A stretch of 64,000 nucleotides of DNA from VRUE01 sp963732225 (GTDB taxonomy: Bacteria; Actinomycetota; Thermoleophilia; Solirubrobacterales; 70-9), in the NCBI GenBank assembly GCA_963732225.1, contig CAVSYR010000004.1, positions 1-64,000 on the forward strand, in the 5' to 3' direction. Shown in pieces: positions 52,537 to 61,114 of the stretch; positions within the stretch are counted from its first letter, which is position 1, and each line of letters starts with the position of its first letter. A program made the position numbers and the translations under genes. A model generated the notes under the pieces. The model had not been told where the DNA came from, searched no databases, and was given only the letters and a program-made list of their open reading frames with translations.

Positions 52537-54336
52537 GTGTCGGACCATAGCCCGACTTTGAAACCACCGCGCCACGCGGACCAGGTCCTCGCCACGCTGG
52601 GCGCCCAGATCGGCGCGGTGTTGGTCGTCGCGGTGGTCGTCGGCGCGCTTCAGCGTGAGCCGGCTGATCACGCTTCCTTCTACACCGTTCCGTTGGCGGC
52701 CGGCGTGATCACTTTTCTCATCGTTCACTACGTTCGTACGATCTTGCTGCTGCCACCTCGCGATGAAGAAATTGGTCAGCCCGACTCAGCTCAGCTGACC
52801 AGCTCGATCACCTCAGCCGTGGCGCTCGACCTAGGCGATCAGCTCGAACTGGCTCTCGCTGTGGAAAACCGCAAACTTCCGCTACTACCTACATCTCGAC
52901 GCATCGGCGTCGCTGATCGCCTACTCTGATCGCCGCAACTCCTACCTCCTGCGTCTCTCACGAAACGAGGATGATCTCGAAAAGTTCTGGAACGAAGGCC
53001 TGCAGCTTTTGGACGAGATAGCCAGAGGGAACGTCCCAGTGCACAAGCATAGGCTTCGGCTCTTGATCTACCCGCAGTGGGTCTACGACACTTACCGTAG
53101 TGAAGTCGAACAGCTGATTCGCTCTCATACGGCGGCTCGCATAACCTGCGTTCCGCTGGTTGCCGACGAGTTGTTCCCCCTACTTGGGGACGATGAGCGC
53201 AAGAGAGTCGCAGCCTTGGCCGGCAGCTTCGACCAGACGGCGCTGGAGAAGGGTCCGCCTCGCCCCGCTGTGCTCAGATGGTACGTCGCACGCCGGATCA
53301 GACGAAACAAGCGGGTTCGCCCGACTTGGAGAATCGTCTTCCCGGACATGCTCTTGGTCGATGCCGGAGTCGCGCATGACACCGCCGCTGTGTGGTGGTA
53401 CACCAGCAGCGGCCAGATTCAGCGGCGGGCCCATGACGACAGCTCCGGTGAGTACGCGAGTGCCACGGAGGTGTTTCGAGTCATCTGCAGTCACGCCCGG
53501 CCCTCTCTTTGGGATGGCTACGCGCCCGGCACTTTGGGCGGAGTCGCAATTGCCGCCTCAGCCGGCCGCCCCGAGTCGGAGATCTTCTTCGCCAGGGAGT
53601 ACTACGGCAAGTGGTTGGAGTGGATCGAGCGTGAAAGTGCGAAGGGCGACCATCGCGCCGCAGAACTGGCTCGATGGATGCGAAGCGAGCGCAGTCTTCT
53701 GTCGCGGTTCGTCAATGAGACAGCCGAGCAGCCCCACTCGGTCGGGCCGGATCAGACGTCGAGCAACTGCCGGCTGCTCGACGTCGGCTGCGGCTTTGGG
53801 CGTGACATTGTCGATTTGCTGAGCGAGAACGGGCGCCTTCAAGCGGTAGGAATAGATGTGATCGAACGCAACATCAGCGACGCCTGGCAGCGAGTCCATG
53901 AGGCGAAGCTCGGCGATCGCGCAGCGTTGTTTGTGAGCGACGCCGAAGCCTTGAGCGATTTCGCCGGCTCTGAGGCCGAGCGATTCGACATCGCGATTTG
54001 CATGACGAACACCTTGGGCAATCTCGCCCCCGAAAAGCAGGAGCGCTGCATCCGGGGAATATGCACGGTGCTAAAGCCCGGGGAAGAGCCTTGATCTCCG
54101 TGTACTCAGAGGATTCCGTAGAGGCACCTCGACTCGAGTCCTACCGAGCGATCGGCTTGCGAGTCGAGAGACGCAATGGCTACATCGAGGCCGCCCAAGG
54201 CCTGCGCTCGCAGCATTTCAGCGCGATCAGCCTGAGGACGCTGCTCGAAGAAAACGGGCTGAACGTCGTCGGCTCCGTGAAAGAGGTCACGAAGCTCGGT
54301 TGGGCGGCGATCGTGGAGCCTCTGGCCCGAGAGTAG
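52537..54336 (+). pseudogene. Membrane-anchored SAM-dependent methyltransferase with unknown middle domain (frame-broken)
   Basis: About 600 residues when two frame changes (near 52855 and 54083) are joined. Residues 15-75 hold two membrane segments, AQIGAVLVVAVVVGALQREP and PLAAGVITFLIVHYVRTILL. A 280-residue middle part (YYLHLDASASLIAYSDRRNS; LRLLIYPQWVYDTYRSEVEQ; IVFPDMLLVDAGVAHDTAAV; SEIFFAREYYGKWLEWIERE) matches no family I know. From about 410 is a class I methyltransferase: CRLLDVGCGFGRDIVDLLSE, LQAVGIDVIERNISDAWQRV, FDIAICMTNTLGNLAPEKQE, then GRALISVYSEDS. It could methylate a membrane-near substrate or respond to it. The transmembrane plus sensor-like layout recalls defence effectors, as inference. 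Confidence 0.65.
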
Positions 54337-54607
54337 TGGTAGCTCCTCCTAGGCGCCCGACCGACAGCCGCCAAACCACGCTCAGCCACCTTCAGGGCGT
54401 ATCCCTTGCCTTTCTTCACGACCCCCTTCTCGGCGCGAGCCTTGTCGATTAGGGAATGGAGGTGGGTAATATCCCCGGCTTTTGCGGCCGGGAGCGGCCA
54501 CCGCGGCGCCGAGGACCGCAGGGGGCGCGGCAGTGAGGGCGTCGGGTCGATTCGAGGTCTGCTCGATCGATTGGGCGTCTCCGTTGGAAGGGGAAGCGGC
54601 CAGGCGC
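54337..54607. other. Spacer with possible gene remnant
   Basis: On the minus strand, 54345-54490 reads GDITHLHSLIDKARAEKGVV, KKGKGYALKVAERGLAAVGR in one frame, which looks protein-like but has no start. The strand also shares a 25-bp block with 63271 (see findings). Confidence 0.3.
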
Positions 54608-54817
54608 TCAGTCGTCGCCAGCGGCGAGCTTGCGACGACGCTCCTCGGCCATGTCTATGCGCCAGCCGGTCGCCAGCTCGCCTTCGGTGAACCAGATCAG
54701 CGGGCGCGCGCAATCGGGGCAATCGCGGTTGGAATGCGGGACTTGGTGCAGCATCCCGTGTGCGCCGCCGGGTGCTGGAACGGCCGCCTCGCGGCTTGGA
54801 CAGGATTCGGAGGCCAT
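54608..54817 (-). CDS. Small cysteine-rich protein, 69 aa
   Basis: MASESCPSREAAVPAPGGAH, GMLHQVPHSNRDCPDCARPL, IWFTEGELATGWRIDMAEER. Two cysteine pairs with CPDC suggest a zinc knuckle. Unknown role. Confidence 0.4.
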   Translation of the reverse strand: MASESCPSREAAVPAPGGAHGMLHQVPHSNRDCPDCARPLIWFTEGELATGWRIDMAEERRRKLAAGDD

Positions 54818-54985
54818 AGGCTGAGACTAGCGCGGGTCATCCGCCTTGTGCTCTCTATAGACAGGCCGGTTTGAGGGCCGGCTCCCCCCTCCCCCCGCGG
54901 TCTGGTGCCTAACTCGGACATAGGATCGGGAGTCGTCGACCTTGTCGTTTCTCCAGGCCGGAGAAGGAGGGAAACGAATGGACGG

Positions 54986-55582
54986 TCAGGTGGCGATCAG
55001 TGTGGTGTGGGGTCCAAAGCGATCGGGGCCGGCGAGCTGCGCGTAGAGCTCGTTCATCCGCTCGGCCAAGCCCCTGGCTTCGACCTCGAATAGCTGTGCG
55101 AGGTCGCTAGCGGCGGGCGGGTTGCGAAAATGCGCGCAGGCGGCGCGCACAGGCGCCCTCCCCGAGCGACGCGCAGAAGCTGCGCTCGCCATGTTCGGAG
55201 GAGAAGCAGAGGGCGGCGATTAGCTCGGCCTCGGCCAGGGATAAGGTCAGATGCGGACCCTCGCCGAAATGGGACATCGCCGCGAGGAGGTCGCGATCGC
55301 GGCTCTCGCGGGCGACCCCGGCGAGCACACCCCCCTTTCCGAGCTTCTCCTCGGCCGCCGCCGCGACGCCATCCTTGAGCGCTCGCGCCGCTATCCGCGC
55401 GGACTCGGTGAGCAAGTGTCCCTCCTCCTCATCCCGAGAGAACTCGGCGCCCCGTCGGCAAGTCGCCGACTGAAATCCTCGCTGAGCAGCTCGGGATTGC
55501 GTTCCAAGATCCGGATGCTCTGGAACCAGTTGTCGTCCTCGAGGAAGGAGCGCTCGAGTCGCGAGAAGGGATCTGAACTCAT
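54986..55582 (-). pseudogene. Hypothetical helical protein, about 198 aa (frame-broken)
   Basis: Three frame segments join into one protein: SSDPFSRLERSFLEDDNWFQ, SIRILERNPELLSEDFSRRL, LLTESARIAARALKDGVAAA, EEKLGKGGVLAGVARESRDR, EHGERSFCASLGEGACARRL, and the end LAERMNELYAQLAGPDRFGP. The total of 597 bases is divisible by three, so the frame changes cancel. The protein is predicted mostly helical. Unknown. Confidence 0.4.
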
Positions 55583-55744
55583 CGGCGCAATCTAGACGTC
55601 GGGCGAAGGGTGGAGGGCTCGCGATTGGTCACAAATAGGCCGAAGCCTGCCGAGACCCGGAGTCAACCCTCAGAGGAGGACGAGTTGGTCGACACACTAC
55701 CGCCGGGTGCGGGTTAGGTGTAGATCGACGCACCGGGGCAGGTG

Positions 55745-55764
55745 TTACTTATGATCACCAGTAA
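55745..55764. promoter_or_regulatory. Small inverted repeat TTACT-N10-AGTAA
   Basis: Perfect 5-bp arms around TATGATCACC in an AT-richer patch. Weak candidate operator; distance to the nearest gene start is large. Confidence 0.25.
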
Positions 55765-56151
55765 GTGTGTGTTGCCGTAAGTCTCAATAGTGCGTATGCG
55801 CTTGGGTTTTTCCGGTTAGGGCTGGCTCATCGTTCGAAGGCCAGGGGGAGCACGATGGACAAGCCGAGGTCGGCAAGGCGCCCCAGTGCTGTCGAACGGG
55901 CCCATTGAGCACCCCACGCCAGAATCTGCTGAGGCTTGCGCCGCCCCTGAGCGCATCAGAGCCCGAGTAGCCATGAACTCACTGGCCAGCAGAAGTGCGT
56001 GATCCGCGCCGGCAGCGCGGAGCGCTCGATCCGGTCTTAGTCTGCTCTCCGAGCCTCTCCGGTCGTGTTACGCGCGCACCGTGACTCCGATTTCTTGTTA
56101 TCCCAGGAATGCCTCGCCGAGCGCTCTCAAGGCGAGAATATGCGTATTCTG

Positions 56152-56162
56152 ACGTACCGTAA
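56152..56162 (+). promoter_or_regulatory. ACGTACCGTAA box
   Basis: Fourth member of the set; the nearest downstream start is the 110-aa gene 130 bases away. Confidence 0.35.
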
Positions 56163-56291
56163 GAGGGGACAGTTCGGTAGGCAGGTTGCGAAGGTGCAGG
56201 CTATTCCGTGGTCGGCTAGAGCGGGCTTTGCGGCGGGTCAGGCGCCGAGCCAACCCAGGCTTCCTCGACCGCCAATCACATAGGAGGAGCC

Positions 56292-56624
56292 ATGCACCCC
56301 GATCACGACGTTTTCATAGCAGCGCTCGAGGGAAGCGAACGAGTGACGCTGACCTTCGCCAGCAAGGACGACGGAGGCGCGGAATTGGTGCGTAGCTGCG
56401 CGCCGATGGACTTCGGGCCGAGCCGGCGAACGAAAGACCAGTCAGATCGTTACCACTTCTGGGACTTCGACAGCGACAGCTTGGGCGGGCCGCATGTGCT
56501 CAGCCTCTTGCCTGAGCAGGTGGTCTCGATCGAGGCCGGCGAGGAGTCCTTTGAGCCGGGCGAGTTCGTCACCTGGAAAGAGATCGACTGGATCTACCCG
56601 CGGGACTGGGGGCAGTTCGGCTGA
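56292..56624 (+). CDS. Small acidic protein preceding OLD protein
   Basis: 110 residues, ATG after TAGGAGGAGCC. MHPDHDVFIAALEGSERVTL, TFASKDDGGAELVRSCAPMD, FGPSRRTKDQSDRYHFWDFD, PGEFVTWKEIDWIYPRDWG. The aromatic/acidic C-terminus and 13-base spacing to the OLD gene suggest a functional pair. I do not recognise the family; nothing suggests an enzyme. Confidence 0.65.
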   Translation: MHPDHDVFIAALEGSERVTLTFASKDDGGAELVRSCAPMDFGPSRRTKDQSDRYHFWDFDSDSLGGPHVLSLLPEQVVSIEAGEESFEPGEFVTWKEIDWIYPRDWGQFG

Positions 56625-56639
56625 GATGGTTGTCTCAAC

Positions 56640-58493
56640 ATGAAGATCTCCTCGGTCCAAATACAGGGGTACCGATGCATCGCTGAGCTTGAGATTGACT
56701 TCGACGACCTGACCGCGTTCGTCGGCAGCGGCGGAGTGGGCAAGTCGACGATTCTCAATGCTCTCGACTGGTTTTTTCACGGTGGCGACCTGGAGGACCG
56801 AGACCGCCACCGTGGCCCCGAGGCCGAGGAGCCAGTGAGCGAAGTAATGGTCGCCGTGACTTTTGGTGATCTGAACGGAGCTGACCGCGAGGTGCTGGGC
56901 GCCTACGTCGAGGGTGCCAGCACGACCTTGACCCGAAGCTGGACGAAGGAGGACGGCCAGAAGCTCTCCGGCAACGCGCTGGTGCTGCCGGAGTTCAAGC
57001 AGGTTCGCGCAGCCGACGGCGCACTCGAGTTGCGCAAGCGCTATCGCGAGTTGCACGACGAGAAGGGCAACGAGCTCGGCCTTCCTGAGCCGGCTGCAAA
57101 CGCCGACGCGGTGAAGAAGAACATGGAGGTCTGGGAGCGGGAGAACCCCGTCAAGTGCAAGTCTGAACCCAGCGACGCCCGTCATCTTGGCGGTTTCACC
57201 GGTACCCCGCTGCTGGCGAGCCGCTTCGACTACGTTCTTGTCAGCGCCACGGCGAACGCCGCGGAGGCGATGGGAAGTGGGAGGGGAAGCGTTCTCGAGC
57301 GGCTGCTCTCCGTGATGGAGGAACTAAGCGCCGAATCACAGGAGCGCATCGAGAAGCTCCAACGCGAGGCGCAGGAGGAGATCGAGAAGGTGGTCGTCGC
57401 GGCGCGAGGCGGAGAACTGGTTTCGATTGGCTCCGGGTTGACCAAGCGAGTGCGTGACTACTTCCCGGGCGCGGCCGTGAAGCTCTCTGATGAGGTGGCA
57501 CCCCCACGTCCGCCGCAGATCTCGGTGCGGGCGCAGGTCAGCGATCGTGGCGGGCACGCGATCGACCCCGAGCTACAGGGACATGGGCTGCAGCGGGCGC
57601 TCGTAATAGCGCTCCTCCATGAGCTCGCCGAGAGTGAGATATCGGCAGCCGGCGATGGAGACGGCGGCGAGCCGCGAGCGCTGATGCTTGCAGTCGAGGA
57701 GCCGGAGCTCTACCAGCACCCGCTACAGGCAAGGGCTCTGGCCAAGTCGCTGGCGGAGCTTGCGAAAAAGGATGGGGCGAGGCCGATGCAGGTCGCCTAC
57801 AGCACCCACTCCCCCTATTTCTCAGAGCCGGCGATGTTCGCCGACCTCAGACTCTGCCGACGCGACGCGGCAGGGGCAAACAGCTGTGTGGCCGCCGACG
57901 AGGCGGAGATCAAGGGTGCGGTTGCCGACGCCGGCTACGGCGGCGAGACGGGGGTGCGGATCGAGGCGGCGATGGCCACCAGCCTGCGTGAGGCGATCTT
58001 CGCCGCCGCGGTACTGCTCTGCGAGGGCCCCAGCGACGCCGCCTTGATGGAAGGGGTCGCGGCGTTGCAGGGCGGCCTCGACCGCGATGGGGTCGCGGTC
58101 GCCGAGTGCGCCAACAAGTCCTCGCTGGGGATCGCAATCGCGATCCTGCGACAGTTGGGGATCCCGTGCTTCGCCCTCTTCGACGCCGACGCGGTCAATG
58201 CCAAGGAGGATGAGGCTGCCCTCAACCAGCGGCTCCTTACCCTGTGTGAGGAAGAGCCTGAGGAGTGGCCGGCGCGGGAGGTGCGGCAGCGCTCGGCGAA
58301 CTTCGCGGACACGATGGAGAGCGACCTGGCGACGATCTGGACTGGCTTCGAGGAGATCCTTGAGCAGGTCGCCGAGGAGCTCGGGGTCAAGGGCGACAAG
58401 AAAGTCCGCGCCTACGGCGAGGCGGTCGCCCGGGCCGGGGAGCCGCCTGGGTTCCTCACCGAAGTGTTGGACGCGGCGCGGGCGCTGGGCTGA
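56640..58493 (+). CDS. OLD-family ATPase/TOPRIM nuclease, second copy
   Basis: 617 residues, intact. Walker A GSGGVGKST (29-37), a coiled-coil arm (IEKLQREAQEEIEKVVV), the ABC-type EHGL.RAL region as LQGHGLQRALVIALLHEL, Walker B LMLAVEEPELYQHPLQAR, H-loop VAYSTHSPYF. The TOPRIM set: Glu in AVLLCEGPSDAALMEG, Asp-x-Asp in CFALFDADA, and a late ADTMESDLATI. It differs clearly from the OLD protein at 44.5 kb, so they are not recent copies. Class 1 OLD proteins act alone in some phages and with partners in Gabija or PARIS. No helicase is next to it. Confidence 0.85.
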   Translation: MKISSVQIQGYRCIAELEIDFDDLTAFVGSGGVGKSTILNALDWFFHGGDLEDRDRHRGPEAEEPVSEVMVAVTFGDLNGADREVLGAYVEGASTTLTRSWTKEDGQKLSGNALVLPEFKQVRAADGALELRKRYRELHDEKGNELGLPEPAANADAVKKNMEVWERENPVKCKSEPSDARHLGGFTGTPLLASRFDYVLVSATANAAEAMGSGRGSVLERLLSVMEELSAESQERIEKLQREAQEEIEKVVVAARGGELVSIGSGLTKRVRDYFPGAAVKLSDEVAPPRPPQISVRAQVSDRGGHAIDPELQGHGLQRALVIALLHELAESEISAAGDGDGGEPRALMLAVEEPELYQHPLQARALAKSLAELAKKDGARPMQVAYSTHSPYFSEPAMFADLRLCRRDAAGANSCVAADEAEIKGAVADAGYGGETGVRIEAAMATSLREAIFAAAVLLCEGPSDAALMEGVAALQGGLDRDGVAVAECANKSSLGIAIAILRQLGIPCFALFDADAVNAKEDEAALNQRLLTLCEEEPEEWPAREVRQRSANFADTMESDLATIWTGFEEILEQVAEELGVKGDKKVRAYGEAVARAGEPPGFLTEVLDAARALG

Positions 58494-58496
58494 CGT

Positions 58497-59162
58497 TTAT
58501 GGGTCCGGAGATCTCGTCTCCGCAACGCGCGACCCGGCACTCAGATTGGGGCTGATCGTGTCGAGAGTCGGTAGCTCAACGTCGCCCAGTGCTTGCAGCG
58601 CTTCGAGCTGGCGACGTCCGCGCGGATCGTCGAGGTCGGCTGGATCGAGTGAGGCAAGTGCGGTGGCGAACTCGGTTGCCGACCCCCCCAGAACGGATTC
58701 GAGTTTGGGTAAGGCCACTGCCTGCAGCTGAAGTGAGAGGGCGGCGCAGTCGAGCGCCAGTCGCTCGAGCTTTTCGAGGGCCGCGTCTACTGGCTCTTTC
58801 TTGGTGATCGCCCGCACGAGCTCGGGTTCCTCCATCAGCTGATGGACGAGCCGGTTGCGACGGCCGATCGCGTCGCCGAGGCGCGCGTCGAGCTCCGTCG
58901 AGAGGTCGAGGCTGCGGAGCTCGCTGAGTAGCTGTCCCCCCGTCAATGCCTCGGTGCGTTGGGCTTCGGCTGCGAGCCTCTCGGTGATCTGGCCGTGCTC
59001 GGAGACTTCGCGCTCACAAATCTGGCGGAGGAGATCGAGTCGCAAGTTGTTCTCGAGGCCGGCGGCAGCGAAGACGACCCGGCCGATCGCGAGCAGCAAG
59101 GGCGTCGCGTGCTCGTCAGGTTCGACGAAATACGCCGTGATGTCGGGGTGCTGATCGGGCAT
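58497..59162 (-). CDS. HEPN-like protein with RNxxxH motif
   Basis: 221 residues from the ATG at 59162. The N-terminal half is helical with a long ENNLRLDLLRQICEREV helix, and residues 101-107 read RRNRLVH, the R-N-x3-H motif that forms the active site of HEPN ribonucleases. The rest is helical with no further motif. It is convergent with the OLD gene, the stops being only 4 bases apart. HEPN proteins often serve as toxic RNases in defence. The motif is short, so a chance match is possible. Confidence 0.55.
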   Translation of the reverse strand: MPDQHPDITAYFVEPDEHATPLLLAIGRVVFAAAGLENNLRLDLLRQICEREVSEHGQITERLAAEAQRTEALTGGQLLSELRSLDLSTELDARLGDAIGRRNRLVHQLMEEPELVRAITKKEPVDAALEKLERLALDCAALSLQLQAVALPKLESVLGGSATEFATALASLDPADLDDPRGRRQLEALQALGDVELPTLDTISPNLSAGSRVAETRSPDP

Positions 59163-59259
59163 GGAGTTGGGCTCCGCAGTGCAAGCGCGCCGACAGATGC
59201 CGCTGAGCCTGAGGGCCAGCAGTGCCGGATTGATCCCGGCGGCGCCTACATGGAGATGG

Positions 59260-59409
59260 CTAGTTCTTTTTTGGTGGCTTGGCGGCGCTCTGCGCATCAG
59301 CCGGCTTCGGCGGGGCCGCCGGCGGTTTCGACCCAGCGGTGGGCCGCATCGACTTGGAGCCAGGGCGCCAGCCCTCTTGCAGGCGGCGATCGCCTCGGTT
59401 CTCGCTCAT
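59260..59409 (-). CDS. Proline-rich microprotein 3
   Basis: 49 residues: MSENRGDRRLQEGWRPGSKS, then SKPPAAPPKPADAQSAAKPP. The ATG overlaps the TGA of microprotein 2 (ATGA). It follows AAAGGACAG. The PPKPADA tail is shared with its two neighbours. Confidence 0.55.
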   Translation of the reverse strand: MSENRGDRRLQEGWRPGSKSMRPTAGSKPPAAPPKPADAQSAAKPPKKN

Positions 59410-59570
59410 CTCTGTCCTTTCGGTTGCGAAGCGGGGCCGGCGTCGCCCGGCTTTGGTGGCGGCGCCGGTGGGGTCGGTACTTCGTTGGTCGGCCGCAGAC
59501 CAGCCTGGGCGGGCCCGACCCCCTCCGGACGGCGATTCGGCGCAGGACGATTCGGGGGATTGCCCGTCAT
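59406..59570 (-). CDS. Proline-rich microprotein 2
   Basis: 54 residues: MTGNPPNRPAPNRRPEGVGP, then PTPPAPPPKPGDAGPASQPK. ATG overlaps the stop of microprotein 1 (ATGA). It ends with PPKPGDA-like sequence. Confidence 0.55.
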   Translation of the reverse strand: MTGNPPNRPAPNRRPEGVGPAQAGLRPTNEVPTPPAPPPKPGDAGPASQPKGQR

Positions 59571-59755
59571 CGGTTCCGCGCTCCGTCGTCGCGAGGTGCC
59601 CGCGGCTGGGCTGCTCGCCCGGAGTCGGCGGGCTTCGGCGGTTTTTGCGCGGGCCGGCGATCGGCATTGTCGGCGGGCGAGTAGCCACCCTTCTTCGGTG
59701 TCGCTGAGCCGTATCCGCGTCCCATCATCGAAACCATAGCTTTCTCCAAGGCCAA
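59567..59755 (-). CDS. Proline-rich microprotein 1
   Basis: 62 residues if the TTG at 59755 is used, which has AGGAGG at six bases; a nearer ATG at 59725 is also possible. The Gly-rich start GRGYGSATPKKGGYSP leads to QKPPKPADSGRAAQPRAP. The TGA overlaps the next ATG. It overlaps the DUF6338 stop by 31 bases. Confidence 0.5.
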   Translation of the reverse strand: MALEKAMVSMMGRGYGSATPKKGGYSPADNADRRPAQKPPKPADSGRAAQPRAPRDDGARNR

Positions 59756-60459
59756 CCTCCTCGTTTTGATTGTTCAGCGGCCCGTGCCGTCGCGGCGGCG
59801 GGGTCCTCAATGTCGTAAATCTCCAGCGAGACGATGCTCTCCTTCGGAAGCCAGATCCCAAGCGAGCGTCCCGCCGGCTGTACGAACCAGCCCTCGTCGT
59901 CCAGCTCCCAGCGCTCGTTGACGTAGATGTCCTGGGTCTGCTCGGTGTAGCCGGCGAGGCTGGGCTGGTCATAGAAGCCACCGACGACGCGGCCGTCGCT
60001 GAGGGTCGCCCGGATCAGGCTGGCCCCCTGTTTGCTGAAGAGCTCGTTCCAGCCCGAAGTGATGCTGTGCGCCTCGGAGCTGCCGAGCAGCTTCAGCAGC
60101 CGCGGGCGCACCCACTTCGAAGAGGTCCAGAGCGAGCCGATGATCGCGATCGCTCCGGGCAGGACGAGGAAGACGCCGAAGGCAGTGAGCAGGTCGTCGC
60201 CGAGCGGCTTTTCGCCATCGTGGAATTCGACGAGATCATCCTTCTGCAAGCCGCAATGGTGGGCGACTAATAGCAGAGCACCGTAGATCAGGGCGCTGTA
60301 GAAGAGCGCTGAGAGCAGGCGCTCGAAGGGCGTTTCTTGACCACGGACGACGTAGAGGCGCTCGCGGAAGATCAGGGTGATAAACCCCGGCAGGACGAAC
60401 ACACCGAGGATCAGGATCACCGTACCGGTGTCAACGACCACGTAGGTCCTTGCGCTCAC
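59725..60459 (-). CDS. DUF6338 membrane protein
   Basis: 244 residues. Membrane segments: TVILILGVFVLPGFITLIFR, LLSALFYSALIYGALLLVAH, LTAFGVFLVLPGAIAIIGSL. The C-terminal cytosolic domain has RATLSDGRVVGGFYDQPSLA, QDIYVNERWELDDEGWFVQP, GIWLPKESIVSLEIYDI. This order is that of DUF6338. The conserved Ser-Asp-Gly-R-V strand and the lipid-side segments do not reveal an activity. Three microproteins follow without gaps. Confidence 0.7.
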   Translation of the reverse strand: MSARTYVVVDTGTVILILGVFVLPGFITLIFRERLYVVRGQETPFERLLSALFYSALIYGALLLVAHHCGLQKDDLVEFHDGEKPLGDDLLTAFGVFLVLPGAIAIIGSLWTSSKWVRPRLLKLLGSSEAHSITSGWNELFSKQGASLIRATLSDGRVVGGFYDQPSLAGYTEQTQDIYVNERWELDDEGWFVQPAGRSLGIWLPKESIVSLEIYDIEDPAAATARAAEQSKRGGWPWRKLWFR

Positions 60460-60482
60460 ACATCATCGCGTCACGCACGGGG

Positions 60483-60674
60483 CTAGCGCTTGTGTTTGGT
60501 TGCATCGACGAGCCGAAAGGTCTCGCCCTTGTCGGACGGCGGCAGCGGCTTGCCCTTGGTCGAGGTCACCTCGCGTTTGGTTTTGCCGCCCCGGGGCCCT
60601 ACCCGTTCGTACTGGCCGCTCTTTGGCGCCCGCTGGCCGGAATGGAGCCCGCTTGTCTTCTGTCTTTTCGCCAA
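60483..60674 (-). CDS. YjzC-like small protein
   Basis: 63 residues: KRQKTSGLHSGQRAPKSGQY, ERVGPRGGKTKREVTSTKGK, PLPPSDKGETFRLVDATKHK. The G-x-x-A-P..G.Y and KGK.LPP.DKGE.F pattern matches the YjzC-type protein family. Function unknown. Confidence 0.55.
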   Translation of the reverse strand: MAKRQKTSGLHSGQRAPKSGQYERVGPRGGKTKREVTSTKGKPLPPSDKGETFRLVDATKHKR

Positions 60675-60844
60675 TGGTCTGTCCTCTCTTGTCTATCGCC
60701 AGAAGTATTCGAAGCCGGGCGGAGCCGGGGGCTTGGGTGGACGTGACGGGCGTGGCATGCGAGGGGGTCGGGGCGCCCTCGGTGCTCGCGGGGCGAGCGG
60801 CAGCAAGCGCCGTGCTCTGCGGAGATGCCAGGCCAGGCCATCGC

Positions 60845-61063
60845 CTAGACCCGAACCTGCTTGTCGTCAACGGTCCCGCCGACCTCGCCGGTCTCGTCAT
60901 AGACCAGGGCCGAGGCGGCCTCGTCCTTGATCACTCTGATCGCGTGCTTGGCCGACTGCTTGCTCTCATAGAGCTCTGAGCTGCAGAGGGTGCGGTGGTT
61001 CTTGCCCTTGGCGACGAACCAGTATTCCCCGGTCTTGCTGCTCTTCTTGATGTCGAAATACAC
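60845..61063 (-). CDS. DUF1508 (YegP-like) protein
   Basis: 72 residues from a GTG with AAGGAG at 7 bases: YFDIKKSSKTGEYWFVAKGK, NHRTLCSSELYESKQSAKHA, IRVIKDEAASALVYDETG. This is the DUF1508 fold: F-I...G.Y.F..KA.N...L..SE.Y.SK..A...I..V. Divergent from the ImmA-like gene. Confidence 0.7.
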   Translation of the reverse strand: MYFDIKKSSKTGEYWFVAKGKNHRTLCSSELYESKQSAKHAIRVIKDEAASALVYDETGEVGGTVDDKQVRV

Positions 61064-61114
61064 TTGCGGAGGCTCCTTCCCGTGGGTTTTGAGGGCGGCG
61101 AATGCAATTTCGTT

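Larger units (their letters stand above)
55583..56291. other. Long spacer upstream of the second OLD operon
   Basis: No recognised gene. Candidate control sites: TTACT-N10-AGTAA (55745-55764) and ACGTACCGTAA (56152-56162). The remainder is unremarkable. A 72-codon frame at 56065 is not supported. Confidence 0.45.

Noticed and set aside
56065..56283. A 72-codon frame upstream of the second OLD operon
   Set aside because: No ribosome-binding site, basic low-complexity composition, and it overlaps the ACGTACC box.
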